64,000 nucleotides of DNA, from positions 3,286,001-3,350,000 of the forward strand of contig NZ_CP041656.2 of the NCBI RefSeq assembly GCF_007290395.2, read 5' to 3'. Origin of the DNA: Bradyrhizobium cosmicum (GTDB lineage Bacteria; Pseudomonadota; Alphaproteobacteria; Rhizobiales; Xanthobacteraceae). The notes beneath the pieces are model-generated. The model saw only the letters and a program-made list of their open reading frames with translations. It did not search any database and was not told the origin of the DNA. The position numbers and the translations under genes were made by a program. Below, one piece after another: positions 40,427-49,417 of this stretch; the stretch's first letter is position 1; the number at the start of each line of letters is the position of its first letter.

Positions 40427-40570
40427 TCCGCGCGCCGAAATAACCGATGTCGAACGCAGCGCCGATCCGCTTTTACCTGCGGATGCGGCGCTGCTACATT
40501 TTGCGCGTGCTCGCGCCAGCGGCGCCAGCTCTGAAGAAACATACCGACAAGGGGAGGGGCCGAAAGTCCC

Positions 40571-41542
40571 ATGAAGGATTTTGCAGGAAAGATCGCCGTC
40601 ATCACCGGCGGCGGCACGGGAATGGGCCGCGAGCTCGCACGGCAGCTCGTTGCCGAGGGTTGCAACGTCGCGATGTGCGACGTCTCGGAGGCCGCGATGG
40701 CCGAGACCAAGCGGCTCTGCGAGGTCGAGAAGCTGCCGCAGGGTCTGCGCGTCACGACCCATGTCGCCGACGTCTCGATCGAGGATCACCTCAAGCGCTT
40801 CCGCGACGAGCTTGCCGAGCAGCAGAAGACCGACAGGATCCATCTGTTGTTCAACAATGCCGGCATCGGCGGCGGCGGCAGCCTGTTCACCAACACGCGC
40901 GAGCAGTGGGAGCGCACCTTCAACATCTGCTGGGGCGGCGTCTATCTCGGCGTGTGCACCTTCCTGCCGATGCTGGTGGCGGCCGACGAGGCTCACATCG
41001 TCAACACGGCCAGCGTCAACGGCTTCTGGGCCTCGATCGGCATGGGGCAGGCGCACACCGCCTACAGCTCGGCCAAGTTCGCGGTGAAGGGATTTACCGA
41101 AGCGCTGATCAACGACCTCCGCCTGCACGCGCCGCATGTCAAATGCTCGGTGGTGATGCCAGGGCACATCGGCACCTCGATCGTCTCGAATTCGCGCAAG
41201 GTGCAGAGTGCCGACGGATCGGAGCGCCTCAATGCCGACGAGTGCGCGCTGACCCGCAAGCGCATGGTCGCGGCCGGCGTGCCGGATGCCGACAAGATGT
41301 CGGACGAGGACATCCAGGCGGTGTTCGCCGAGCGCGCCCGCAGCTTCCTGGAGGATGCGCCGACCACCGCGGCGCAGGCCGCGAAGATCATCCTCGACGG
41401 CGTGAAGGCCGAGCGCTGGCGCATTCTCGTCGGCGAGGACGCCAAGCGCCTCGACGAGCGCGTTCGTGCTACGCCGGAGCAGGCCTATGACCGTTCCTTC
41501 TACGAAAGTTTTACGCAGGAGGTCGGCTGGCGACTCGGTTGA
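40571..41542 (+). CDS. Short-chain dehydrogenase/reductase
   Basis: 323 residues. Rossmann TGGGTGMGREL at residues 13-23, NNAGIGGGG near 97, catalytic Ser in VNTASVNGF and YSSAK near residue 165 give the SDR set. Longer C-terminal part (ADKMSDEDIQAVFAERARSF) than the minimal family. Follows the aldolase by 144 bp on the same strand, so a shared pathway is possible. Confidence 0.88.
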   Translation: MKDFAGKIAVITGGGTGMGRELARQLVAEGCNVAMCDVSEAAMAETKRLCEVEKLPQGLRVTTHVADVSIEDHLKRFRDELAEQQKTDRIHLLFNNAGIGGGGSLFTNTREQWERTFNICWGGVYLGVCTFLPMLVAADEAHIVNTASVNGFWASIGMGQAHTAYSSAKFAVKGFTEALINDLRLHAPHVKCSVVMPGHIGTSIVSNSRKVQSADGSERLNADECALTRKRMVAAGVPDADKMSDEDIQAVFAERARSFLEDAPTTAAQAAKIILDGVKAERWRILVGEDAKRLDERVRATPEQAYDRSFYESFTQEVGWRLG

Positions 41543-41613
41543 GCCGGTTTGGCTGAATCGGCTTGGCTGAGGCTGTCAATAACAGCGCGCTGACATAGGT
41601 ATGACGATCATCA

Positions 41614-41739
41614 TGGCAAGAGGCGGAGCGGTATTTTTGCGTGCCACCTCTTGCCAGTCTTCAAGGCCTTATGACGAATTGGAATGTCACGCATGCGACA
41701 TCACCAGCGCTCCAGCATTGTTCAAGCGATGGTGATGTC
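41614..41739. repeat. Two long-arm inverted repeats between SDR and hydrolase genes
   Basis: Perfect 10-bp arms TGGCAAGAGG/CCTCTTGCCA (41614-41623, 41647-41656) and 9-bp arms GACATCACC/GGTGATGTC (41697-41705, 41731-41739). Loops are 23 and 25 nt. No T run follows either, so simple terminators are unlikely. Possible structured RNA or binding sites. Confidence 0.5.
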
Positions 41740-41830
41740 AAACGGGTCTCATTCGGCGCACGGTCGCTTGGTTGGCGAACTGAAATAGTTTAGTCAGTCA
41801 GTGGTAACGCCATCATAAAGCGTAGCCCCG

Positions 41831-42949
41831 ATGATACCCGCATGCCTCTCCGACGACTGGACCCTTTGCCCGGAGAGAGAGGATATCTCCGCTGAGTTCA
41901 CGCGGCTCCTCACCGCGGCCCAGGAGGGCGGCGCCACGATCGCAGAATGCCTGATGATCGCGCGGCAGCTCAAGCGCGGCGACGAGCATTCCTGGCACCG
42001 TGAGTGGAAGAAGCTGGCGCGCGCCAACCGGCAGCGCGCCGAGGCGGCGTTCGCGGAGGGCCATATGGCGACCGCGCAGCGCAACTGGCTGCGGGCGATG
42101 AACTACTACGGCGCGGCCGCGATGCCGCTCGACCAGGCCGACGAGCGCCGCTGGGTCGCGGTGCTGGCGATGCAGGAATGCGCCCGCCGCTTCCTGTCCG
42201 CGCGCGATCCGGCCGGCGATGTCGTCACGATTCCCTGGTCCGACGACGGACACGCCCTGCAAGGCTATTTCCTGCCCGCGCCTTCGGCGAGCAGGCGGGC
42301 TCCGACCGTGATCTGCATCGGCGAGCCAGGGCATCGCAAGGAGGAGTTCCTGTTCAAGCTCGCGCCGCATGCGCGCGAGCGCGGTTTGTCGATGCTGGCG
42401 CTGGACCTGCTCGGCGACCAGCGCGACGATTATACCGACACGCTGCTGCAGCGCCGCGATCTCGAGAGCTCGATCGGCAGCGTCATGGATTACCTGGAAA
42501 CGCGCGACGACGTCGATTTCAATCGCATCGGGATCGTCGCGGACGGGTGGGGCTCCTCCTTCGTCGCACGTGCGGTTTTGCAGGAGCCGCGGCTCGCCGC
42601 AGCGGTCTGCGACGGCGGCCTCTGGGACCTGCATGAGCGGTCCTTCTTCGCCAGCCGCTTTGCCATGAGCGACCTCAGCATCGTCCCGGTGCCGTCGGCG
42701 CCGCTGATGGCCTCGAGTGTCGACTGTCCGGTGCTGATCACCCTCGGCGAGGACGGCTGGCTCAAGGCCGACCGGGCGCGCCAGATCGTGCAGAAGTCGC
42801 GGCCCGGCAGCTCGGATATCGTGCTGAAGGTGTTCACCGCGGCGGAGACCGGCGCGGCGCAGGCTCACGCGGACAATCCGAGTCTTGCCAACGAATACAT
42901 CTTCGACTGGCTGGAATCGCAGCTGGGCGGCATGGGGCGGCGGAGCTGA
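41831..42949 (+). CDS. Alpha/beta-hydrolase-fold protein lacking the nucleophile Ser
   Basis: 372 residues. Helical N-terminal part (about residues 1-125) then an alpha/beta hydrolase core similar to the FrsA/DUF1100 and pseudooxynicotine-hydrolase group. The nucleophile elbow reads A-D-G-W-G (residues 237-241), so Gly239 replaces the Ser. The acid (LITLGEDGWL) and a C-terminal His (AAQAHADNP) are still visible. Likely non-hydrolytic or altered chemistry. Starts 288 bp after the SDR stop. Confidence 0.8.
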   Translation: MIPACLSDDWTLCPEREDISAEFTRLLTAAQEGGATIAECLMIARQLKRGDEHSWHREWKKLARANRQRAEAAFAEGHMATAQRNWLRAMNYYGAAAMPLDQADERRWVAVLAMQECARRFLSARDPAGDVVTIPWSDDGHALQGYFLPAPSASRRAPTVICIGEPGHRKEEFLFKLAPHARERGLSMLALDLLGDQRDDYTDTLLQRRDLESSIGSVMDYLETRDDVDFNRIGIVADGWGSSFVARAVLQEPRLAAAVCDGGLWDLHERSFFASRFAMSDLSIVPVPSAPLMASSVDCPVLITLGEDGWLKADRARQIVQKSRPGSSDIVLKVFTAAETGAAQAHADNPSLANEYIFDWLESQLGGMGRRS

Positions 42950-42966
42950 GCGCCGCCTGCGGCTTT

Positions 42967-43522
42967 AGTAGTCCAGGGATATCCTGACGCAGGCTTTTTC
43001 GAGCCGGGTCTTCAGCGTCGCGAGCTTGGTGGTGAATTCCGCGAGCTCTTCCTCGTCGAACTCCTGGAAGACGAATTCGCGAATCGACTTGTACTGTTCG
43101 TTGAGGCTCGCGATGTGCTTCTGGGTCTTGTCGGCCAGCGACAGGCGGACCACGCGGGCGTCGGTCGGCGAGGGCCGCCGGCGCAGCAGGGCCTTCTTCT
43201 CCAGCAGCTTGGACTGGGTGGTGACGAAGGACGGATCGACGTGGAGCAGCTTGGAGACCACGTTGACGGGCACGCCGTCATCCTTGTCGAGGTCGGAAAT
43301 CGCCATCAGGATCAGCCATTGCGGACCGCTGATGCCCAGCGTCCTCGCCCAGAACTGGCGCAGCTCCTCCAGATGCATGTTGATCGACGATATCTCCCAG
43401 GTGAAACGCCTGATGATATCCAGATTGCCGATGGAGCGGAGGCGCGCCCCTTCTTTCCTCGTCGCTGACACAGCGTCACTCCCGTCAACAGATTCATTCC
43501 GGCCGGCGTCGTGCAAGGTCAT
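42967..43522 (-). CDS. MarR-family transcriptional regulator
   Basis: 185 residues from the ATG at 43522 (stop codon 42965-42967). Winged helix spans about residues 65-130: QWLILMAISDLDKDDGVPVNVVSKLLHVDPSFVTTQSKLLEKK and DARVVRLSLADKTQKH. N-terminal 30 residues are hydrophilic. An upstream TTG at 43549 is possible but less likely. Divergent from the porin gene, so may control it or itself from the 43523-43877 gap. Confidence 0.85.
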
Positions 43523-43877
43523 AGTCCACGCAAGTCTGCTCTGACGCAAGTGCAGAGCAGGGTAATTTTGTCACTAAAACTACAAAGATGATTTGCTCAG
43601 CATACTGCCCCGACTCGCAGTGTTGCGCGGGGGGCACAGCTTTAGTGAAACCACATAACTGACCTAATAAACTATTTTGATTAGCGGAACGGCGCAGGCA
43701 TATTGCTCGTGACGGTGGGGGGTTCTCGATCGTCCCGTTGCAGGTGGTTCGCTCACGTCCCTCGCGTCCAAGCGGGTGTGTCCGAAAGCGCACAGCGGCC
43801 GAGCGGATTTGAAGAGACGGGGATCTGGGGGGCCTCACGGTCCAGTCTCCGCAAAATGAGCAACTTGGAGGTTTTAA
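43523..43877. promoter_or_regulatory. Divergent control region of MarR gene and porin
   Basis: 355 bp. AT-richer tract around 43645-43700 (CATAACTGACCTAATAAACT) probably holds the porin promoter, giving a leader of at least 150 nt. GGAGGT lies 7 bp before the porin ATG. No clear operator was found. Confidence 0.45.
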
Positions 43878-45434
43878 ATGAAAGTGGTGAAGAGCCTTTT
43901 GCTCGGCACTGCGGCGGGTCTGATCGCCGTCGGTGGAGCCCAGGCGGCCGATCTTCCGGTCAAGGCCAAGGCGGTCGAGTACGTCAAGATCTGCACGCTG
44001 TATGGCGCGGGCTTCTACTACATCCCGGGCAGCGACACCTGCATCAAGCTTGGCGGCTATCTGCGTGCTGAAGTCGCGCTCAATGCCGGCGGCAACTACA
44101 GCGCCCAGTACAACGGCGTGTTCGCGGCCAACAACCGCCTGACGAATTACTACTCGATGCGCGCTCGTGAAGATCTCAACATCGACACGCGCACCGCGAC
44201 CGAGTACGGCGTCGTCCGCACCTACTTCGACGCGGTCTTCACCTGGACGACCGGCAACTACGGCGGCACCGGTTCGGGCACCGGCGGGACCCAGTACAGC
44301 GGCACGATCGGCCTCAACGCGGCCGGCAACGGCCTCACCGGGTCCAGCGGCGGCAACGTCAACGGCACCGACGGCAACCTCTCGGGCGGCTCGCTCGGCG
44401 TCTACTACGCCTTCATCCAGTTCGCCGGCTTCACCCTGGGTAAGGCCGTGTCGCAGTTCGACGCGCCCTGGATCAACTATCCCGGCAACAACTTCGACCA
44501 GCTGGTCGGCGGCAGCGGCACCACCAACGGCGTCGTCCAGGCCACCTATACCGCTGACTTCGGTCAGGGCGTGACGGCGACGATCTCGGCGCAGGACCAG
44601 ACGCAGGTCTTCCAGACCAACATCTGGAACACCGCGGGCATGTCCACCACCGGCGTTCTCGGCGGTGCCTATGGCTCCAACGATCTCGGCGGCACCCGCG
44701 CGCCCGACATCGTCGGTGCGGTTCGCGTCGACCAGGCCTGGGGCCTGTTCCAGGCGTCGGTTGCCGCGCATGACAACCATGTCGCCTATTACGGCGCGAC
44801 CGAAGTCACGGGGCATCCGGAAGACAAGTGGGGCTGGGCCGTTCAGCTCGCTCTGCAGATCAAGAACATCCCGACCGGTGCCGGCGACGTGATCAACGTC
44901 TCGGGCGTCTACACCGAGGGCGCGAGCCGCTACAACTTCCAGGAGCTGGCTGCGACCAGCTACTCGATGTTCGGCAGCTCGAGCGGCGCGTATCAGAGCA
45001 TCGGCTTTGCCGGCGTGTCTGACGCGGTGTTCGGCCCCGGCGGCAACCTCGAGCTGACCAAGACCTACGGCTTCCGTGGTGCCTACACCCACAACTGGAG
45101 CCCGTACTGGAACACGGCGCTCTACGGCGCGTGGGCCGCGGTCAACTACAGCGGTACGGCCAAGAACATGATCTGCGGCAGCGCCGCGTTCGCGACCCTG
45201 ACCGGCACCTGCAACCCGGACTTCAACATCGGCCAGGTGGGCGTCATCACCCGCTGGACCCCGGTGAAGAACCTGACCTTCTCGGCTGACTTCACCTACA
45301 GCCACCTCGACCAGAAGTATTCCGGCGTGATCACGACCGGTGCACTGACGGGCGTCGCCAAGCCTGCGGCGACCTACGAGCTGAAGGATCAGGACACCTA
45401 CAGCCTGCTGCTGCGCGCCCAGCGCAACTGGTAA
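43878..45434 (+). CDS. Outer-membrane porin (Porin_2 / Omp2b type)
   Basis: 518 residues. Signal peptide with AQA cleavage about residue 23, then mature ADLPVKAKAVEYVKIC, typical of Rhizobiales trimeric porins; CTLYGAGFYYIPGSDTCIKLGGYLRAE is the conserved first strands with a Cys pair. Ends in NW, an aromatic final residue for BAM recognition. Gly/Asn/Thr-rich loops near residues 130-170. GC-rich and strongly biased codon use suggests high expression. Followed by a clear terminator. Confidence 0.95.
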   Translation: MKVVKSLLLGTAAGLIAVGGAQAADLPVKAKAVEYVKICTLYGAGFYYIPGSDTCIKLGGYLRAEVALNAGGNYSAQYNGVFAANNRLTNYYSMRAREDLNIDTRTATEYGVVRTYFDAVFTWTTGNYGGTGSGTGGTQYSGTIGLNAAGNGLTGSSGGNVNGTDGNLSGGSLGVYYAFIQFAGFTLGKAVSQFDAPWINYPGNNFDQLVGGSGTTNGVVQATYTADFGQGVTATISAQDQTQVFQTNIWNTAGMSTTGVLGGAYGSNDLGGTRAPDIVGAVRVDQAWGLFQASVAAHDNHVAYYGATEVTGHPEDKWGWAVQLALQIKNIPTGAGDVINVSGVYTEGASRYNFQELAATSYSMFGSSSGAYQSIGFAGVSDAVFGPGGNLELTKTYGFRGAYTHNWSPYWNTALYGAWAAVNYSGTAKNMICGSAAFATLTGTCNPDFNIGQVGVITRWTPVKNLTFSADFTYSHLDQKYSGVITTGALTGVAKPAATYELKDQDTYSLLLRAQRNW

Positions 45435-45460
45435 GCCGAAGGTTCTTTCGGATCTGACCA

Positions 45461-45491
45461 GGCACCGGCGGGACACCGCCGGGGCCTTTTT
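45461..45491 (+). terminator. Rho-independent terminator of porin gene
   Basis: Stem CCGGCGG-GACA-CCGCCGG extended outward by GGC/GCC, followed by TTTTT; 27 bp after the stop. Confidence 0.9.
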
Positions 45492-45523
45492 CAGATGCGG
45501 CGTTCGTTCAGATGCGGCGTTCG
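45490..45523. repeat. Perfect 17-bp tandem duplication
   Basis: TTCAGATGCGGCGTTCG occurs twice head to tail (45490-45506, 45507-45523), beginning in the T run of the porin terminator. Confidence 0.9.
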
Positions 45524-45672
45524 GAAAATCCGGCAGGCGTTGCAGGCGGCGAAGACGAGCCATGCGAGTCCGATCGCCTGCAAACTTATTTACTTACCTG
45601 AGTTGATCAGCTATATATCTTGTCAGCCGATTACGAAAGTTGCGGCTCTTAGCTTGATGCTATGACCTCCAG

Positions 45673-45702
45673 AAACCTCCGGTAGTGCCCTGCCGGAGGT
45701 TT
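45673..45702. terminator. Bidirectional terminator hairpin
   Basis: Stem AAACCTCCGG/CCGGAGGTTT (10 bp), ending in TTTTT on the plus strand and in TTT on the minus strand. The gcrA-type gene ends 23 bp to the right on the minus strand, so it can serve that gene; on the plus strand it has a better T run but the porin already has its own terminator. Confidence 0.75.
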
Positions 45703-45724
45703 TTCTGTTTGCGGAAAGAATTCT

Positions 45725-46204
45725 TCAACCGCGCATCACGCGAACGCGGGAGTTCGGCCGATAGGCGAGGCGGCTGTGGCCGGCGCAGTAGGGCTGACTG
45801 TCGGGTGCGCTATTGCCGCAGAAGCAGAAATCCTCCGCGCCCGGTGTCGAGATCGGCCAGCGGCAGCGGTTCTCGGATAGCTCCAGCAGCGAGCAGCGAT
45901 TGGCGTCGTCGATGGGACCTGCGACCACCGGCGCATCGGTCTCGCCGTAGATCGTGGCGAGCATCTGGTATTGCAGGCGCGGCACGGCGCGCAGGGCGCG
46001 CGCCGGCGCGGAGCCTCTGTCCTGAACCTTGCGGTCGTCGACGGTCCGGCCGCGCGTGAGGTTCAGCCGCGACAGCTTGCCGATCACGGCGTTGCGGCTG
46101 ACGCCGATGTCGGCGGCGATCTCGCGGCAGGAGAGGCCGGCCTCGAAGTGCTGCTTCAAAAGCTCGATTCGTTCGTTGGTCCAGGTCGGTGAGAGAACAG
46201 GCAT
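45725..46204 (-). CDS. gcrA: GcrA-type cell-cycle regulator
   Basis: 159 residues. N-terminal HTH SPTWTNERIELLKQHFEAG...IAADIGVSRNAVIGKLSRLNL and C-terminal Cys-rich part CRWPISTPGAEDFCFCGN...YCAGHSRLAY match the GcrA family, which binds sigma-70 RNA polymerase at methylated GANTC promoters. Alphaproteobacteria often have more than one; whether this is the main GcrA or a paralogue is unclear. Start at 46204 (MPVLSPTW) chosen. Confidence 0.85.
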   Translation of the reverse strand: MPVLSPTWTNERIELLKQHFEAGLSCREIAADIGVSRNAVIGKLSRLNLTRGRTVDDRKVQDRGSAPARALRAVPRLQYQMLATIYGETDAPVVAGPIDDANRCSLLELSENRCRWPISTPGAEDFCFCGNSAPDSQPYCAGHSRLAYRPNSRVRVMRG

Positions 46205-46277
46205 TGTAACGGTCCCAGGTTGCAGATGTCGGCCATCCGCCTTTGCGAGATCCGTCCGCCTCACGTCCGGCGCGCGC

Positions 46278-46475
46278 TCACGTCCTGCCGTTGTCGCGAA
46301 TCGACAAAAGGCCGTCCTTGATGGCGAGACGGATGCCTTCCTCGATCAAGGTACGTGCGACGCCGGGAACGCTGGTGCCGTGGGTGCCCTGTCTCACCAA
46401 CTTCTCCAGGTAGGTGATGGTCGAGAGCGCCAGGGTTACGGGAATGCGGTCAGTCTCGGCTTTTTCGGTGGCCAT
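46278..46475 (-). CDS. Small ribbon-helix-helix-like protein
   Basis: 65 residues: RIPVTLALSTITYLEKLVRQGTHG TSVPGVARTLIEEGIRLAI reads as a beta strand and two helices of the RHH (CopG/Arc) type. No toxin gene beside it, so an antitoxin role is not supported. Lies 73 bp upstream of the gcrA-type gene on the same strand. Confidence 0.65.
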   Translation of the reverse strand: MATEKAETDRIPVTLALSTITYLEKLVRQGTHGTSVPGVARTLIEEGIRLAIKDGLLSIRDNGRT

Positions 46476-46675
46476 GGTCCGAACGCTAGCCTCATACTCA
46501 GGTACATAAAAGTAACGATTAAGACTCTATTTAGATTTGGGGGCAGAAGTCAAATACCGGCCCGGATCGACGCTCATCCCGTTGGAATCACCCATGAAAT
46601 TAGACACGACGCGGCGCGCCGCCCGGGGGGCCGGGCGGCGGCGTGGCGTCGTCAGGTCAGGGAAGGCGGGCTGGC

Positions 46676-47617
46676 TCAGCCGTGCACGATCGCCTTTTCG
46701 ATCATGCAATGGATGCCCTTGGAGCCGTTGACGGTCTGGGTCACCCGCAGATCGGCCGCGAGGCTGCACAGCGTGTAGGCGTCTTCGCGCGACAGGTTTC
46801 GCCTCTCGCCGAGCAGCACGATCATGTCGCGCAGCGCGCGCACCGCGCATTGGTCGAGGTCGGGATCCATGGCCATGGTCATGTAGTGCGTCGCCGTCTC
46901 GGCGCGGGGATAGTCGAAGCGCAGGTCCTTGCGCAGCGTCAGGCGGAAGCGGCCCTGGAGCGCGGTCTCGATCGCGGTGACGCAGACCTCGCCGTCGCCC
47001 TGTACGCCGTGGCCGTCGCCGCAGGAGAAGAGCGCGCCCGGGACGAACACCGGCAGGTACAGGGTCGCACCGGCGCCGAGCTCCTTGTTGTCGAGATTGC
47101 CGCCCATCGCGCGCGGAATGAGCGAGGAGATGCGGCCCCAGCCAGGGGGCGGCGACACGCCCATCACGCCGAAGAACGGCTTGAGCGGCAGGTCCAAACC
47201 CCACGGCATGCGGCCGACCATGCGCGTGCGGTCGAGCGGGATGTTGAGGATGCGCGTCTCGTGGAAATCGTCGGGCAGCGTGCCCGAGAGCGGCTTGATC
47301 ATGTTCCAGCCCCAATCCTGCCGGAGCTGGACGTCGAGGATCTCGATCGCGAGCACGTCGCCGGGCTCGGCACCCTCGACCGCGATCGGGCCGGTGAGGA
47401 TGTGGCCGGGCAGCATGCGCTCGTTCTTGGCATGAACCTCGTGCATCTCCGGCGGAATATGAAACCTGTTGCGGTCGGGCAGCATGTCCGGGCCGCCGCT
47501 GATGGTGTCGACCGTTACCTCGTCGCCGCTCTTGACGGTGAGGACGGGCTTGAGCGCGGCTTCGAAAAAGCCCCAATGGCAGGTCTCGGGGCTGGAATGC
47601 AGGTGGTGGTGGGTCAT
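46676..47617 (-). CDS. Acetamidase/formamidase family protein
   Basis: 313 residues. FmdA_AmdA fold hydrolase of short amides. PEMHEVHAKNERMLPGHILTGPIAVEGAEPGDVLAIEI and ALFSCGDGHGVQGDGEVCVTAIE are hallmarks, with HxH and Asp/His metal-site residues. Start at 47617 (MTHHHLHSS) chosen; another in-frame ATG at 47653 adds 12 residues. Substrate (formamide or acetamide) unproven. Confidence 0.88.
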   Translation of the reverse strand: MTHHHLHSSPETCHWGFFEAALKPVLTVKSGDEVTVDTISGGPDMLPDRNRFHIPPEMHEVHAKNERMLPGHILTGPIAVEGAEPGDVLAIEILDVQLRQDWGWNMIKPLSGTLPDDFHETRILNIPLDRTRMVGRMPWGLDLPLKPFFGVMGVSPPPGWGRISSLIPRAMGGNLDNKELGAGATLYLPVFVPGALFSCGDGHGVQGDGEVCVTAIETALQGRFRLTLRKDLRFDYPRAETATHYMTMAMDPDLDQCAVRALRDMIVLLGERRNLSREDAYTLCSLAADLRVTQTVNGSKGIHCMIEKAIVHG

Positions 47618-47663
47618 TTGCCGCGTCCAATCGGTTTCATCAGAACTCGTCATGAGAACCTGT

Positions 47664-47742
47664 TATGCCCGGGCTTGACCGGGCGATCGATCCTCTTTCA
47701 AAGGATTTCTGAAGATGGACCGGCCGGTCAAGCCCGGTACGA
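47664..47742. repeat. Dispersed repeat family E, copy 1
   Basis: TATGCCCGGGCTTGACCGGG at one end and GGCCGGTCAAGCCCGGTACG at the other, with a divergent spacer. Same arm family as 53836-53941. Lies between the formamidase and YdcF genes. Confidence 0.75.
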
Positions 47743-47761
47743 TCATTCCAGCGAGGCGCCC

Positions 47762-48565
47762 CTGTATTTCGTTCTTTCCAAGACCCTTGGCAGTGCGCTG
47801 CTGCCGATCAATCTGCTGGTCGAGCTCGGAATCCTGTCGCTGCTGCTGATGCTGACGCGCTACGCGGCTCTCGGCCGCAAGCTGGCCGTGACCACGCTGG
47901 TCCTGCTGGCATTGTCCGCGTTCTCGCCCCTCGGAAATCTCCTGCTGTACCCGCTGGAGTCGCGCTTTCCTGCGTGGGACCCCTCGCGCGGCGCGCCGGA
48001 CGGCATCATCGTGCTCGGCGGCTCCGTCGACACCGATCTGTCGGCGGCACATCGTACGCCGGTGGTCGCGTACGCGGCCGATCGCCTGCTCGCGCCGGCC
48101 GAGCTCGCGCGCCGCTATCCGAACGCGCGCATCGTCTTCACCGGAGGCTCGGCGAACCTGGTCTCGACGGATGCGAAGGAAGCCGACTACTCCGCACCGA
48201 TCCTGGAAAACCTGGGCATCCCGAAGGAGCGGCTGATCCTCGAACGCGATTCCCGCAACACCTGGGAGAACGCGGTGTTCACGAAGCAATTGGTGACGCC
48301 GAAGCCGGGAGAGCGCTGGCTGCTCGTCACCTCGGCCTTCCACATGCCACGCTCGATGGGAATCTTCCGCAAGGCCGGATTTAACGTCGAGCCCTATCCC
48401 GTCGACTGGCGGATGGGAGGCCGCGACGAGCTCTTCACGTTCACCAATGCCGGCAAGGATGGTCTCGAAAAGACCGAGGTCGCCGTGCGCGAATGGATCG
48501 GTCTTCTGGTGTACCATCTGATGGGCCGGACCGACGAGTTGCTTCCCCGACCGGGCAAGGACTAG
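47762..48565 (+). CDS. YdcF/DUF218-family membrane protein
   Basis: 267 residues if started at the CTG at 47762 (LYFVLSKTL), 20 bp beyond repeat E. One or two N-terminal helices (LLPINLLVELGILSLLLML; KLAVTTLVLLALSAFSPLG), then the DUF218 domain: APDGIIVLGGSVD, FTGGSANLV, ERDSRNTWENAVF and SAFHMPRSMGIF. ElyC-type proteins affect cell-envelope precursor metabolism. No ATG or GTG lies at a sensible place upstream of the first helix, so start is uncertain; an internal ATG would cut that helix. Confidence 0.8.
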   Translation: MYFVLSKTLGSALLPINLLVELGILSLLLMLTRYAALGRKLAVTTLVLLALSAFSPLGNLLLYPLESRFPAWDPSRGAPDGIIVLGGSVDTDLSAAHRTPVVAYAADRLLAPAELARRYPNARIVFTGGSANLVSTDAKEADYSAPILENLGIPKERLILERDSRNTWENAVFTKQLVTPKPGERWLLVTSAFHMPRSMGIFRKAGFNVEPYPVDWRMGGRDELFTFTNAGKDGLEKTEVAVREWIGLLVYHLMGRTDELLPRPGKD

Positions 48566-48625
48566 AACGAGAGCCGCATAACAAGAACACAGCACCGGCG
48601 CCCGACCGCCGGCGGGGAGGACGCC

Positions 48626-49408
48626 ATGCAGCAGCAGAGTGCAGAGAAGATCGATCTCGCCGGCCTCGTCGCCGATCTCAACAGCCTGCTGCGGCTGAAG
48701 ACGACGGTAACAGGCATGAAGCTGTTCGCGCGCGTCTCGGAGATGGAGGCGATCCCGAAGATCCGGCGGCCCAATGCGGTTCACACCACCGACCAGATCG
48801 TCAGCATGGCCTCGCGGCTCGGCTGGACAGTCGGTATCACCGGCGACGATCTCGTCGGTGCGCAGTGCCGCGCGGTGATCGGCCTCAGCCCCCAAGACGA
48901 AAAATGGCTCGCCGGCGAAAACTATGTCGGCGTCTGGCACGGCACGGCGGAAGACGCGCGCAAGCGCCAGGAGGCGCTCGATGTGGTTCCGTTCGGGCAG
49001 TATCAAGCGCTGGCGGTCAGTCCGCTCGCGAGCGGCCGGCTCGATCCGCCCGACATCTGCCTCGTCTATGCGACGCCGGGGCAGATGATCATCCTGATCA
49101 ACGGGCTTCAATACACCGGCTACAAGAAGTTCGAATGGGGCGTGGTCGGCGAGACCGCCTGCGCGGATTCCTGGGGACGGGCCCTCAAATCCGGCGAGCC
49201 CAGCCTGTCCTTGCCATGCTATGCGGAACGGCGCTATGGCGGCGTGCCGGACGAGGAGATGCTGATGGCCTTGAAGCCGGAACATCTCGCCAAGGCGGTC
49301 GAGGGCATGAGGGCGCTCGCAAGGAACGGTCTGCGCTATCCGATCCCACCCTATGGTATTCAAAGCGACGTCCGTGCCGGCATGGGCGTGAGCTACGCGA
49401 AGAAGTAA
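48626..49408 (+). CDS. DUF169-family protein
   Basis: 260 residues. DUF169 fold: LNSLLRLKTTVTGMKLF, CRAVIGLSP, YQALAVSPLASGRLDPPDICLVYATPGQM and SLPCYAERRYGG. Cytosolic, function unknown. RBS GGGGAGGACGCC. The next gene begins 9 bp after the stop, so they form an operon with the SCCPDH protein. Confidence 0.85.
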   Translation: MQQQSAEKIDLAGLVADLNSLLRLKTTVTGMKLFARVSEMEAIPKIRRPNAVHTTDQIVSMASRLGWTVGITGDDLVGAQCRAVIGLSPQDEKWLAGENYVGVWHGTAEDARKRQEALDVVPFGQYQALAVSPLASGRLDPPDICLVYATPGQMIILINGLQYTGYKKFEWGVVGETACADSWGRALKSGEPSLSLPCYAERRYGGVPDEEMLMALKPEHLAKAVEGMRALARNGLRYPIPPYGIQSDVRAGMGVSYAKK

Positions 49409-49417
49409 AGGCCGATC

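Noticed and set aside
43494..45563. Minus-strand open frame of 689 codons opposite the porin
   Set aside because: Antisense of a highly biased porin gene; no signature, low-complexity Val/Ala/Gly/Arg content.
46278..46475. Toxin-antitoxin system built on the RHH-like protein
   Set aside because: No toxin-like gene adjacent.
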